Below, piece after piece: positions 26,140-34,230 of a stretch of DNA of 64,000 nt; position 1 is the first letter of the stretch, and the number at the start of each line of letters is the position of its first letter. Source of the DNA: Rufibacter sp. LB8 (GTDB lineage: Bacteria; Bacteroidota; Bacteroidia; Cytophagales; Hymenobacteraceae); the NCBI RefSeq assembly GCF_014876185.1, contig NZ_JADALJ010000001.1, positions 1,054,001 through 1,118,000 of the forward strand. The letters run 5' to 3'. The notes under the pieces were generated by a model that was not told where the DNA came from, searched no databases, and saw only the letters and a list, made by a program, of their open reading frames with translations. Position numbers and translations under genes: made by a program.

Positions 26140-26535
26140 TTACTTGGTGCGAACCCAATAATCATCGTAATATTCAAATCCCCCATCTGCACGGACAACT
26201 AGAGTATCGTCTTTAAACCAATATTTGGCTTCATTTCTCCATGATTCCCCATTTAGGTTTTCTCCAAATATTATGATTCTTGAATCGGTTATGTCGTAAT
26301 TACATCTTGCCGTTTCTACTCCAGAATAATCGTAAGAGATGCTCGTTTTATCCTTTCTGTACTCAACCATGCTTTGCTCATTTGTAGGTACCAAATGATT
26401 TCCTGTCATGGGGTCATTGGTTTTTACATATTTCCATTTGCCAATTATTGGATTTGCTTGTGGAGTGTTGTCCTCACAACTTGTTGCTATTATTGTACAC
26501 AACAACGCAACTATTACTACTATTTCTTTTCTCAT
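26140..26535 (-). CDS. C21: lipocalin-like lipoprotein
   Basis: A 131-residue lipoprotein (VALLCTIIATSC). The mature part begins IIGKWKYVKTNDP and continues with alternating strands (ISYDYSGVETARCNYDITDS), the pattern of Bacteroidota lipocalin-like lipoproteins. Unusually, about 100 bp separate its start codon from the preceding site, so this is one of the few cassettes with room for a promoter, though I see no clear one. Confidence 0.7.
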   Translation of the reverse strand: MRKEIVVIVALLCTIIATSCEDNTPQANPIIGKWKYVKTNDPMTGNHLVPTNEQSMVEYRKDKTSISYDYSGVETARCNYDITDSRIIIFGENLNGESWRNEAKYWFKDDTLVVRADGGFEYYDDYWVRTK

Positions 26536-26639
26536 AATTGTTTACTTCAAAATCAGCTGTTTAATTAGATGATATCAGAAAGTGCAATAAGGTTGCATGT
26601 TTCAGTTCTGGCTTCTTAATTAATCATTATCTCCATTAC

Positions 26640-26708
26640 TGCCAACGGTTAGTATAAAAAAACGTGCTTGGCCGTCGGCCAAAGCATGTTTTTTATACAG
26701 TGTTAGCG
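26640..26708 (-). repeat. attC of cassette C20
   Basis: Arms GTATAAAAAAACGTGC / GCATGTTTTTTATAC; the core is TGGCCGTCGGCCA. Right box GTTAGCGGTA pairs with TACCGCTAAC at the far end of C20. Confidence 0.85.
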
Positions 26709-26719
26709 GTAGGCATTTT

Positions 26720-27229
26720 TTATTTTAACGATTTGTTGGTTCTTTTTTCTAAGAAATACTTTCTGTCCTTCATATTTGTGTCTCCCCAAAGTATCCATTT
26801 TCTTATATTGCTTTGTTTTCTCTTAACTACTTTCCCTTTTGAGTTTAACTCAAAGAGTTTTCCGTTTTTATAGAGCAATCTTCCCGGCCTTTCTGATGCA
26901 GCGTAATTTGGAACTTCTAGCCCTCTAAATTTCTGCTGCACAGAGTCGGGCAGCGATGATGTAAATTCATCTGTTTGTTTAGGGGCAAACATTAGGTAAA
27001 GAGTGTCGTTATGGAAATCATATGCACCTTTTGACTCATCAATAAATAAATCGCCCGAGAATCGGTAATTGAAAGTAGAATCGTTGTTTAGCTGCAACTC
27101 TGTGATGAACCATCCGCTTACTCCAAAGTTACTTGAATAGTAGCCTAAAAAGTCTTTGCTTGTCCTACATGAAGATATAAGAGCAATAAGCAAGCACAAT
27201 ATGATTGTTCTTTTGATATATGATTTCAT
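26720..27229 (-). CDS. C20: lipoprotein, unknown
   Basis: A 169-residue lipoprotein (IILCLLIALISSC). The mature part has the 'LNNDSTFNYRFSGDLFIDES' strand pattern common in Bacteroidota lipoproteins of the copper-resistance/lipocalin-like type, followed by a basic C-terminal half (KGKVVKRKQSNIRKW). No specific family was recognised. Confidence 0.65.
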   Translation of the reverse strand: MKSYIKRTIILCLLIALISSCRTSKDFLGYYSSNFGVSGWFITELQLNNDSTFNYRFSGDLFIDESKGAYDFHNDTLYLMFAPKQTDEFTSSLPDSVQQKFRGLEVPNYAASERPGRLLYKNGKLFELNSKGKVVKRKQSNIRKWILWGDTNMKDRKYFLEKRTNKSLK

Positions 27230-27241
27230 ATTTATGCTTAC

Positions 27242-27309
27242 CGCTAACGTACTTGTGTAAACGGCGGCGAAGGCCGTCGGCTGATGCTGGCGTTTACACG
27301 TTGTTGTGC
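27242..27309 (-). repeat. attC of cassette C19
   Basis: Arms GTGTAAACGGCGG / CTGGCGTTTACAC; the core is GGCCGTCGGCT. Right box GTTGTGCG pairs with CGCACAAC at the far end of C19. Confidence 0.85.
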
Positions 27310-27722
27310 GGAGGTGTTCTTTTACTTTTCCCCGCGCTTTATATTATTTCTGTTTTTGACCTGATTTTGGAAAAACAGCCCGAAAACAGAAAATCGGAGC
27401 GTATGACTTTTTTATTTGTCCGTCCAGTTTTGGCCTAATTTCCGAAAAAGAGGCCGAAAACGCATTTCACTCTGTCGGTTCTGCAAGCATTTTGCGTCCG
27501 TTCTTGCTCAAACGCAACGTCAATCCCTCTTCTGCTACTTTTGCGACATTCGTTGGTCAAAGTCGGGCGGCGTTCAATTTCTTTTGTAAAGCTAATTTAA
27601 AAAATCTTGCTGATTTTCTTTTGCGGCTTTTGCCACGCTAACCGATTTTATTTTTGAACTTCTGCTACTCTTGATGATAATTTTTTCTGCAGTTCAAGTT
27701 GTCAATTCATTATTTCACTTGC
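27310..27722 (-). other. C19: gene-less cassette (non-coding family)
   Basis: About 413 bp. It has two palindromes (near 27349-27391 and 27424-27465), then GCATTTTGCGTCCGTTC, CTCAAACGCAACGTCAATCC and GTCGGGCGGCGTTC. It is clearly related to C37, C28, C16, C9 and C4. No credible gene. Confidence 0.7.
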
Positions 27723-27789
27723 GCACAACGGTTAGGCTAAACGACGGGCGAGGCCGTCGGCCGAGGCTGGCGTTTAGGTGTTGTTAGCG
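27723..27789 (-). repeat. attC of cassette C18
   Basis: Arms GGCTAAACGACGGG / GCTGGCGTTTAGG around GGCCGTCGGCC. Right box GTTAGCGGC pairs with GCCGCTAAC at the far end of C18. Confidence 0.85.
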
Positions 27790-27800
27790 GCTGGCATTTT

Positions 27801-28196
27801 TTAATTATTGACCTCTTCCGTTTGAAATCCAATATTTATCTTTTTTCTTTTATACCAATCATTTGCCAGTAAGATAAGAATCAGTAGCGAGAAGACATTG
27901 AAGCTAATCCAATCGCTTATTGCTAGTTCGATATTGTATCCAGACTTCGTAAAGAATTTCAGGTTGTCGGTGTATATATTTACGGATTGAAGTCCATAAA
28001 TAATAACTAGGGTTACTAATGCCCATTTCTTTCCTTTAATCAATTTGTAGGCTATCCAACAAACGATTGCTTCAAATATTATTAAGCCGAATAATAGCAT
28101 GCTTCCTACTTCTGCTGAAATAGCATAATAGGCATTAACCATTAAAGTAAAGAGTGACCAAATAAAAACTAGCTTGTAGAGTAACTCAGATTTCAT
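27801..28196 (-). CDS. C18: four-segment membrane protein, unknown
   Basis: A 131-residue membrane protein with about four segments (near residues 7-27, 32-53, 59-79, 92-112) and a polar C-terminus. A hydrophobic helix such as WALVTLVIIYGLQSVNIYT alternates with short basic loops. No family was recognised. Confidence 0.7.
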   Translation of the reverse strand: MKSELLYKLVFIWSLFTLMVNAYYAISAEVGSMLLFGLIIFEAIVCWIAYKLIKGKKWALVTLVIIYGLQSVNIYTDNLKFFTKSGYNIELAISDWISFNVFSLLILILLANDWYKRKKINIGFQTEEVNN

Positions 28197-28210
28197 ATTT
28201 TATTGCTTGC

Positions 28211-28278
28211 CGCTAACGGTTGGTATAAAAAACGTGCGAGGCCGTCGGCCGAAGCATGATTTTTATACAGTGTTAGGG
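28211..28278 (-). repeat. attC of cassette C17
   Basis: Arms GTATAAAAAACGTGC / GCATGATTTTTATAC around GGCCGTCGGCC. Right box GTTAGGGGC pairs with GCCCCTAAC at the far end of C17. Confidence 0.85.
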
Positions 28279-28289
28279 GCTGTAATTTT

Positions 28290-28787
28290 TTAATGTCTTA
28301 TAGTTAATTCTCCAGGTTTTCTCTGGTCGAAATTATTTTTGGCTGTTAAAGTTAGTCCAGCTACTTCTGGGTCAAAGTCTGCTTTTTTCTTTAAGGTTAT
28401 TAGTATTGTTCCTCCTGTTCCCAAGCTTCCATAAAGCGCCTGAGAGTATTTTGGCTGGACAACTGTAACACTTTCTACTTTGCTCACATTAAGTATCCCT
28501 TCGGCAAACTTGAGCACTTCCTTACCCTCTACGATGTCTATTTTATAGGAGAATTTGCCATTTACTATAAACAAAGGGGAATTCAGCTTTTTATTTTGGG
28601 TTATCCCTGCGGAGTGTATCAGGTCGCTCCTGGAGAACTTGACAGTATCGCTGAGAATCGTTGATTTGATGCTGTCGAGAAATACTTCAAGCTTTTGTTT
28701 TTCTATATCCCTGTATATGTCGCTTTTCTTCTGTCCGTAGGCAAAAAGCGATGTAAAGACGAACAGTATAGAGATATATTTCTTCAT
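28290..28787 (-). CDS. C17: secreted protein with TonB-plug-like motif
   Basis: A 165-residue exported protein (signal YISILFVFTSLFAYGQ, no lipobox). The middle has PLFIVNGKFSYKIDIVEG, then ESVTVVQPKYSQALYGSLGT and GGTILITLKKK, which match the plug-domain pattern (vxVdGkxv...ixxvxvlKxxxaxaxYGxxgxxGvixItTKk) of SusC-like receptors and BlaR-associated proteins. It is far shorter than a receptor. Related in motif to the C26 product. Confidence 0.7.
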   Translation of the reverse strand: MKKYISILFVFTSLFAYGQKKSDIYRDIEKQKLEVFLDSIKSTILSDTVKFSRSDLIHSAGITQNKKLNSPLFIVNGKFSYKIDIVEGKEVLKFAEGILNVSKVESVTVVQPKYSQALYGSLGTGGTILITLKKKADFDPEVAGLTLTAKNNFDQRKPGELTIRH

Positions 28788-28803
28788 TTTATTTACTTAT
28801 TGC

Positions 28804-28869
28804 CCCTAACGTCTGGGCTAAACGACGGCGAAGGCCGTCGGCCGAGATGACGTTTAGCTTTTGTTGGCG
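28804..28869 (-). repeat. attC of cassette C16
   Basis: Arms GGCTAAACGACGG / GATGACGTTTAGC around GGCCGTCGGCC. Right box GTTGGCGG pairs with CCGCCAAC at the far end of C16. Confidence 0.85.
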
Positions 28870-29241
28870 GACGTTGTTCTTTTGTTTTCCCCGCGTATTT
28901 TTTCTGCTTTTGACCTGATTTCAGAAAACAGCCCGAAAACAGCTTGCCGAGCGAAAATGAATCTTTTGCTGTCCGTCCGTTTATGGCTTCATTTCGGAAA
29001 ACGAGGACGAAAACGCATTCCAAAAGTCGGATTGAACGCATTGAAGATAAATTCTCTGCAAGCATTTTGCGTCAATTCCTCTTCTGCAACATTTCTCGGT
29101 CAAAGTCGGGCGGCGTTCACCAGCTTTTTATATGCTAACTTAATTCTTCTGCTGGTATATTTCTTCAACTCTAGCTGATTCATTTTGTCGGGTTTGCTGA
29201 TTTTTTTGCTGGCCGCCGCGAGAACTTATGTTTACAATGAC
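28870..29241 (-). other. C16: gene-less cassette (non-coding family)
   Basis: About 370 bp. The end next to its attC is almost identical to that of C37 for about 70 bp (TTTTCCCCGCGTATTTTTTC onward), then it diverges. It keeps the two palindromes (near 28905-28942 and 28979-29013), GCATTTTGCGTCAATTCC and GTCGGGCGGCGTTC. No credible gene; the basic frame across it is a shadow. Confidence 0.72.
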
Positions 29242-29310
29242 CGCCAACGGACTCGTGTAAACAACGTGCGAGGCCGTCGGCCGTGGCATGATGTTTACAC
29301 AATGTTACCA
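29242..29310 (-). repeat. attC of cassette C15
   Basis: Arms GTGTAAACAACGTGC / GCATGATGTTTACAC around GGCCGTCGGCC. Right box GTTACCAGTA pairs exactly with TACTGGTAAC at the far end of C15. Confidence 0.85.
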
Positions 29311-29319
29311 GTAGTTTTT

Positions 29320-30024
29320 TTACTGAGTTTGCCTTGGCTCAACATACTTTTTTAATTCTCTAAAATTCTGGTAATGTTCAAAGGCGTACATGTTAAAGTT
29401 TACATATGAGAATCCATTACTAATATTTTGAACCCCCAAGTAGAAGAATCCAGCTTGAATTCTATGTAATATATTTAACAGATTATAATCTAAAGTCGAA
29501 ATATAAGGGAATGAGTATATCATCTGTATATTCTTCTTTACTAATTCCATTTCTTCATAAAAAAGGTCAACTTCTGATAATGCCCCAGTTGTATGGTGAA
29601 CTAAATTCCCTTGAGTATTAATTTGTTGGTAAGAAAAGTTAATCGGTGAATTTTTTAATGTCGTTATACCTGTAAAGTCGCTAATGGACAAATTGTCAAA
29701 ACTTATTTTGGCATTATAGGTCTTGTGTAAATATAGTTGACCAACTTTCATTTGAGTAATTATATCAACAAGGTAATTATGAATCAGTTTGCGCGTCTTT
29801 TTTTCACGCATATAGTTCGCAATCTGAAAGTTAATAACATAAAAGATATAGCCTGCAATTATACTTGTTGCTATGCTAAATATTATATTATTTGTTTTAT
29901 CAATATTTTCATCACTCAGGTTTAACCAATTGAATGGGAATTGAAAGAAGTTTATTTGTAAAATTGTCAAGACGCAAACACAGCTAAGAGCAAGCAACCA
30001 TCTATCTATACATTTTTGTGTCAT
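29320..30024 (-). CDS. C15: two-segment membrane protein, unknown
   Basis: A 234-residue protein with two N-terminal membrane segments (near residues 9-29 and 47-70, the second IIFSIATSIIAGYIFYVINF), a basic loop (REKKTRKLIH), and a cytoplasmic mostly helical domain of about 150 residues. The two-TM-plus-soluble-domain layout occurs in several defence-linked membrane proteins, but nothing more specific is visible. Confidence 0.65.
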   Translation of the reverse strand: MTQKCIDRWLLALSCVCVLTILQINFFQFPFNWLNLSDENIDKTNNIIFSIATSIIAGYIFYVINFQIANYMREKKTRKLIHNYLVDIITQMKVGQLYLHKTYNAKISFDNLSISDFTGITTLKNSPINFSYQQINTQGNLVHHTTGALSEVDLFYEEMELVKKNIQMIYSFPYISTLDYNLLNILHRIQAGFFYLGVQNISNGFSYVNFNMYAFEHYQNFRELKKYVEPRQTQ

Positions 30025-30042
30025 TTTATTTTATTAAATTAC

Positions 30043-30111
30043 TGGTAACGGCCTGGTGTAAAAAGTGTGCTAGGCCGTCGGCCGACGCATAATTTTTACA
30101 CAATGTTAGCA
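30043..30111 (-). repeat. attC of cassette C14
   Basis: Arms GTGTAAAAAGTGTGC / GCATAATTTTTACAC around GGCCGTCGGCC. Right box GTTAGCACAA pairs exactly with TTGTGCTAAC at the far end of C14. Confidence 0.85.
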
Positions 30112-30115
30112 CAAG

Positions 30116-30673
30116 TTATTTTTCTGCTTTTATTCCATTTCTTAAATCAAGGAGGTCTTCTTTATCTATAATAGGCTTCCATTGCTTGTCCTTTTCATAT
30201 CCATCTTCAGAAACTTCAGGTTTATAAAAGTCCACTTGCTCAACTGAATCTTGGTAGAAAACATAAAGCTGTCTTGCGTAAACCAGTTCAGCAATTCTAT
30301 TATAGCCTTTTTCCTTCATTCTTTCCTCTGAAATTTCTTCAAAGCAATGTCCGCAAACAGGGTCATTTTTCTCAATTGCTTTATATCCACATACCTGGCA
30401 TGTTTGAGGGTAAGCATTGGAATTTGTCGAGAAAGCTATGGAAAGTATAAAAATTATAATGACTAAGCCAGCAAAAACGCCTCTCACTTTGGTCTTTGCT
30501 TCTTTCGTGAAGTAATAGACAGCATATCCTAATAAGACCCCTACAAATCCAAAAAGGATGTCATAGAGAAACCCCATTTTTTCATCAGGTGCAAAAGCAT
30601 CAGCGAATGCCTTTGCTGTAATCAATGGTATAACTAGAAAAATCCCCAGCCAAACCTGTTCTCTTTTATTCAT
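30116..30673 (-). CDS. C14: membrane protein with zinc-ribbon
   Basis: A 185-residue protein with three membrane segments in the first 85 residues and then a four-cysteine zinc-ribbon, CQVCGYKAIEKNDPVCGHC, near residues 96-114, followed by a charged soluble tail. The arrangement suggests a small membrane-tethered sensor or adaptor, which is inference. No family was recognised. Confidence 0.7.
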   Translation of the reverse strand: MNKREQVWLGIFLVIPLITAKAFADAFAPDEKMGFLYDILFGFVGVLLGYAVYYFTKEAKTKVRGVFAGLVIIIFILSIAFSTNSNAYPQTCQVCGYKAIEKNDPVCGHCFEEISEERMKEKGYNRIAELVYARQLYVFYQDSVEQVDFYKPEVSEDGYEKDKQWKPIIDKEDLLDLRNGIKAEK

Positions 30674-30685
30674 GTTTCTAATTTG

Positions 30686-30753
30686 TGCTAACGTATTGGG
30701 CTAAACGACGGGCGAGGCCATCGGCCGAGGCTGACGTTTAGTTGTTGTTGGGC
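30686..30753 (-). repeat. attC of cassette C13
   Basis: Arms GGCTAAACGACGGG / GCTGACGTTTAGT; the core is GGCCATCGGCC. Right box GTTGGGC pairs with GCCCAAC at the far end of C13. Confidence 0.82.
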
Positions 30754-30770
30754 AAAGGCATTTTTTTACT

Positions 30771-31631
30771 TTATTCTTTACCCTTTTTTACATAATTGTA
30801 ATCAAGTTGATAAGATAAATAACATTGTAAATCTGGAAGATAAGTACTAATGGAAGATGTATTACCAAACATCATAGTGGAAAAGAGCAAAATATGTGCA
30901 TCATTATTTGTATTATTAGTAACAAATGATGCATGATTAGATTGTCCTTTTACATAGGGGTAAGAAAATACTCTGTCTTTCTCTCCAACTTGTAAAATAT
31001 AGGTTATTAAACCATCATCAAGACTTAAAATTAAATTATGTTTTTGCCATGGCATTATATCTGATTCATACAAAGTATCAATCTCATTAGCTATATTTTT
31101 TAAATCAAAATCTAATTTTTTGCAAATAATAAAACTAAATATATTATCATACGGACAATTTATTGGGTCGAAGTCTCCATCTACAATCTTTCTAATTGTT
31201 GAAGGTTCTGTAATGTGTTCTCTAAGTTTTTTTGTTCTAGCTAATTTATTCAAAGCTACTTTCAACTGTACTTTTGATAAATTAGACTTTACTTCGCCTA
31301 AAGCAATAATCGTTTCTACAGGAAAAAACTTTTGCCTTTCAGAATCTTCAATCAGAGGAGTGCTATCTTTATCATAAATAATAATATCACATTGCGTACT
31401 GACTTCCTCATTACTGTTTATTACAAAACCATTGCCAATGCTTAGCTTTTGAGGCACAACAGATTTTAGAAATTCTTTGATTATAACTTCTCTATACATT
31501 CCATATTCACCAGGGTGCTTCAAGCTCTTGGTTTTCTCGTCCCAAAATACTGACGTTGCCACTTCATTAAAAGCGAGTTTTAAATAATTAATCTTTTCAA
31601 GAATTATAGCTTGTTGTATTTTATTACTCAT
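30771..31631 (-). CDS. C13: DUF6602-like protein with nuclease-like fold
   Basis: A 286-residue soluble protein. Residues about 55-125 give QCDIIIYDKDSTPLIED and then FFPVETIIALGEVKSNLS, that is a D...ExK arrangement on strands, as in PD-(D/E)XK nucleases. The whole protein resembles DUF6602, a family often found near defence genes; its biochemical role is not established to my knowledge. The leader is 33 nt. The assignment is from motif memory only. Confidence 0.65.
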   Translation of the reverse strand: MSNKIQQAIILEKINYLKLAFNEVATSVFWDEKTKSLKHPGEYGMYREVIIKEFLKSVVPQKLSIGNGFVINSNEEVSTQCDIIIYDKDSTPLIEDSERQKFFPVETIIALGEVKSNLSKVQLKVALNKLARTKKLREHITEPSTIRKIVDGDFDPINCPYDNIFSFIICKKLDFDLKNIANEIDTLYESDIMPWQKHNLILSLDDGLITYILQVGEKDRVFSYPYVKGQSNHASFVTNNTNNDAHILLFSTMMFGNTSSISTYLPDLQCYLSYQLDYNYVKKGKE

Positions 31632-31664
31632 ATCTAAAAAACTCCATATTAATTATTTGCTTAT

Positions 31665-31732
31665 GCCCAACGGACTAGTATAAACGGCGGCGGAGGCCGT
31701 CGACCGGAGCTGGCGTTTATACAGTGTTAGGT
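31665..31732 (-). repeat. attC of cassette C12
   Basis: Arms GTATAAACGGCGG / CTGGCGTTTATAC; the core is GGCCGTCGACC. Right box GTTAGGTGT pairs with ACACCTAAC at the far end of C12. Confidence 0.85.
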
Positions 31733-31750
31733 GTTAGTATTTTTTCAATT

Positions 31751-32047
31751 TTAGCCTTTTCCATTCCTTAAGAAGATAAGGTTTGATAAAAATTCAGGTT
31801 TATCAGGGAGTTGAATTGTTTCTGAAATTTCTTCTAATCCGTAATTTGGAAAATCGGCTATTACTTCACCAGCAGCATCAGAAAGTAGTTCAAAATCTTC
31901 CTGTGTCGCATTTTGGTCGAATGCACATTTCCAGATTATTTTTTCATTGTTCAACTCTATAGAAACAGACCTTAATGAATTAGGTACATTTCCCCATAAT
32001 GCTCTGACTCCGCTAAGTATCAGTTTTACATCTATTTCGGTATTCAT
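31751..32047 (-). CDS. C12: small unknown protein
   Basis: A 98-residue acidic soluble protein with alternating strands and helices (IDVKLILSGVRALWGNVPNS, then SIELNNEKIIWKCAFDQNAT). Size, charge and fold pattern are those of small immunity proteins, but no named family was recognised. Confidence 0.65.
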   Translation of the reverse strand: MNTEIDVKLILSGVRALWGNVPNSLRSVSIELNNEKIIWKCAFDQNATQEDFELLSDAAGEVIADFPNYGLEEISETIQLPDKPEFLSNLIFLRNGKG

Positions 32048-32062
32048 TATAATTTATATTAC

Positions 32063-32131
32063 ACCTAACGGACTCGTGCAAACGGCGGCTGAAGGCCGTC
32101 GGCCGAAGCTGGCGTTTGCACAATGTTATGG
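32063..32131 (-). repeat. attC of cassette C11
   Basis: Arms GTGCAAACGGCGG / CTGGCGTTTGCAC around GGCCGTCGGCC. Right box GTTATGGGC pairs exactly with GCCCATAAC at the far end of C11. Confidence 0.85.
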
Positions 32132-32149
32132 GCTGGGCTTTTTATTACA

Positions 32150-32584
32150 TCAGAAGAGTTGCTTCACCTTATCTGTTAATTCAAGTTTGGTATTAGCTCC
32201 TCCTTTTCCAAATAACTTTTGCCAAAATGTTCTAGGTTTCTCTTCTTCAGTTTTTACAACCACGAATAATTCCTGCTTTTCTAGGCTTTTTGGATAGATT
32301 ATACTTGTCGCCCAGCTTGTCGAGGCAAACAGATTTGGAGCTATTTCACTGTCGAGTTTCTTTCCAATGTCAGTCCAAAAATTGTTATGGTCAACCGCAA
32401 GTGCGGGAACTTGCCACCATTGGTCAACAGAGTCGGCAAATACGAAGAACCAATCATCGGCCATTGGGCCCGCGGAAGTCGTGTATTCTCCAATGAATTT
32501 GATTTTGTCAATTTCAAGTGACCATTTATTTTCTGGGTCAATTTCGTAGGATAATATATTATCGGTAATCGCGAGTTTGTTCAC
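32150..32584 (-). CDS. C11: unknown soluble protein
   Basis: A 144-residue protein with a beta-rich aromatic N-terminal two thirds (WSLEIDKIKFIGEYTTSAGP, then WFFVFADSVDQWWQVPALAV) and a basic C-terminal segment. No family was recognised; the pattern is reminiscent of immunity-type proteins, at low confidence. Confidence 0.65.
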   Translation of the reverse strand: MNKLAITDNILSYEIDPENKWSLEIDKIKFIGEYTTSAGPMADDWFFVFADSVDQWWQVPALAVDHNNFWTDIGKKLDSEIAPNLFASTSWATSIIYPKSLEKQELFVVVKTEEEKPRTFWQKLFGKGGANTKLELTDKVKQLF

Positions 32585-32613
32585 TTCTTTATTTTTTTAA
32601 TACTTTGCCTTGC

Positions 32614-32682
32614 CCATAACGGTCTCGTGTAAAAAGTGTGCTAGGCCGTCGGCCGACGCATAATTTTTACACAATGTTGGCA
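32614..32682 (-). repeat. attC of cassette C10
   Basis: Arms GTGTAAAAAGTGTGC / GCATAATTTTTACAC around GGCCGTCGGCC. Right box GTTGGCAA pairs with TTGCCAAC at the far end of C10. Confidence 0.85.
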
Positions 32683-32751
32683 AACGTTTTTTTTTTATTA
32701 AATGCGTGTTTTTAGCCTAATTTTCTAAAAACAGGCCAAAAACAAGAATGA

Positions 32752-33135
32752 TTATTCAGCGTATTTAACTGTGTCGGTTTTATAAGTTATCCGACTGGCG
32801 GCAATGTAAACATCATTTTTGTAATCTTCCGTCCGAATGATAAACAGTTGATAACCCTGCTCAATTTCATACTTTTTGTTCAATTCTATTTGAGTATTAC
32901 CTGTCGGAATTTCGATTACAGTGTTTTTAGTGTCGGTATGCCAGCCTTCGAAATAGGCTTTTACAAAAAACACGTCGTCGAATACAATTTCTAATGTATG
33001 AGAAATTGAAAGGTCGGTGCTTCCGCCAATTATTAAGCTATTACCGTCATAGCTCAGCACATGGAAGTCGAACCAAAGATTCTGTCGGATTATATGGTCT
33101 ATTTCTAAGACAGCATTTTGGTTCTGTTCTTTCAT
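32752..33135 (-). CDS. C10: unknown beta-rich protein
   Basis: A 127-residue acidic protein, nearly all strands (NSLIIGGSTDLSISHTLEIV, FDDVFFVKAYFEGW). No family was recognised. Between its stop and its attC lies a degenerate copy of the palindromic element (about 32707-32746), so the gene may carry its own terminator. Confidence 0.65.
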   Translation of the reverse strand: MKEQNQNAVLEIDHIIRQNLWFDFHVLSYDGNSLIIGGSTDLSISHTLEIVFDDVFFVKAYFEGWHTDTKNTVIEIPTGNTQIELNKKYEIEQGYQLFIIRTEDYKNDVYIAASRITYKTDTVKYAE

Positions 33136-33147
33136 TCTTTAAATGAT

Positions 33148-33214
33148 TGCCAACGGACTGGTGTAAACAACGCCGAAGGCCGTCGGCCGAGGTGAGGTTT
33201 ACACGTTGTTAGGT
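33148..33214 (-). repeat. attC of cassette C9
   Basis: Arms GTGTAAACAACGCCG / GGTGAGGTTTACAC around GGCCGTCGGCC. Right box GTTAGGTCTA pairs exactly with TAGACCTAAC at the far end of C9. Confidence 0.85.
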
Positions 33215-33572
33215 CTAGTTTTTTTTCTACAAAGACTGCTCGTCTTTTTTCTAGTTTTTGCCTGATTTCCAGAAAAGAGCCGCTAATCAGCTTTCCTGGC
33301 GCGATCCGCATTTTCTGGTTTTGGCCTCATTTTGGGAAACGAGGCCTAAAACGCATTTATAAAGTCGGGCTGCGCGCATTGAAGATAAATTCTTTTGCGC
33401 AAACGCAGCGTCAATTCCTCTTTGTCACTTTCACTGGTCAAAATCGGGCGGCGTTCCCCAACTTTTGCTAAGCTAACTTTCTACTTTAGCTGATTCAAAT
33501 TTTTCCTCTTCTGCGACTCTTTCTGATTCTTTTTTCTGCAAAGCGAGAACGGTTCTTCATGTTTAAAATTAG
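33215..33572 (-). other. C9: gene-less cassette (non-coding family)
   Basis: About 358 bp with palindrome relics (near 33250-33290 and 33310-33355), GCGCAAACGCAGCGTCAATTCC and GTCAAAATCGGGCGGCGTTCCC blocks shared with C37, C19, C16, C28 and C4. No credible gene. Confidence 0.68.
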
Positions 33573-33641
33573 ACCTAACGGACTCGTGTAAAAAGTGTGC
33601 TAGGCCGTCGGCCGACGCATAATTTTTACACAATGTTGGCT
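33573..33641 (-). repeat. attC of cassette C8
   Basis: Arms GTGTAAAAAGTGTGC / GCATAATTTTTACAC around GGCCGTCGGCC. Right box GTTGGCTT pairs with AAGCCAAT at the far end of C8, where the conserved AAC is mutated to AAT. Confidence 0.85.
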
Positions 33642-33645
33642 TACG

Positions 33646-34212
33646 TTATTTTTTCTCTTGTATTGACATTGAGTTTAGGCAATTATACAAGACATTTTTA
33701 AGTGTCAATTTGTAAAGCTCTTCCATTCTTTCGTTAGTAGCATCGGCTGATTGAACAAAAAGCTCACCACTTGTATCGCATCCTTTAATTAACTGGCCAG
33801 TCTCTTTTTTGATAAAGCTAACTTTCAGCTGTGCAAAGCTTTTTTCCTTTTCACTACTCCAAGTAGATGAAAACTCCTTGTAACTTTCACTAATGTCAAT
33901 TATCGCTTTTACAGATTCCCCGGAAGCGGTTGTGTTTTCTCTAATCACTTTTTCCAGAACTTCTTTATGGCTAACTGTTAAAGCTGGTATATGCTTTATT
34001 AAGGAATTAGGCTTTGATAAAACAGGTAATTTAATGTCCTCTGTCTTCTGGTCACTTCTGCTATCTATAATCTCAACTTCCTGTATATTGTACTGAAGTC
34101 CCAGGCGAGGTAATTCAGCTTGTTTTATCTGTGATACATAATTACTTGCAGCACAGCTTGACATTAAAGATGTCGTGAAAAATATAAAGTACCTTAATAA
34201 TCTATTGTTCAT
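33646..34212 (-). CDS. C8: lipoprotein, unknown
   Basis: A 188-residue lipoprotein (FIFFTTSLMSSC). The mature part begins LQYNIQEVEIIDSRS and resembles generic Bacteroidota envelope lipoproteins with a TolB-like or GNA1162-like beginning; no family was recognised. I start at MNNRLLRYF (34212), 18 nt after the site, rather than at the upstream ATG that overlaps it. Confidence 0.68.
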   Translation of the reverse strand: MNNRLLRYFIFFTTSLMSSCAASNYVSQIKQAELPRLGLQYNIQEVEIIDSRSDQKTEDIKLPVLSKPNSLIKHIPALTVSHKEVLEKVIRENTTASGESVKAIIDISESYKEFSSTWSSEKEKSFAQLKVSFIKKETGQLIKGCDTSGELFVQSADATNERMEELYKLTLKNVLYNCLNSMSIQEKK

Positions 34213-34230
34213 TTTTATAGTTTTAATGAA

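Noticed and set aside
26664..26873. Hydrophobic plus-strand frame antisense to the C20 gene
   Set aside because: It lies opposite a well-formed lipoprotein gene and starts inside a site; hydrophobicity is the shadow of an AT-rich gene.
28793..29065. Basic 90-residue frame in C16 (and similar frames in C37 and C28)
   Set aside because: It covers palindromes and the site arm, gives Lys/Arg-rich low-complexity protein, and is not conserved in frame among the related gene-less cassettes.
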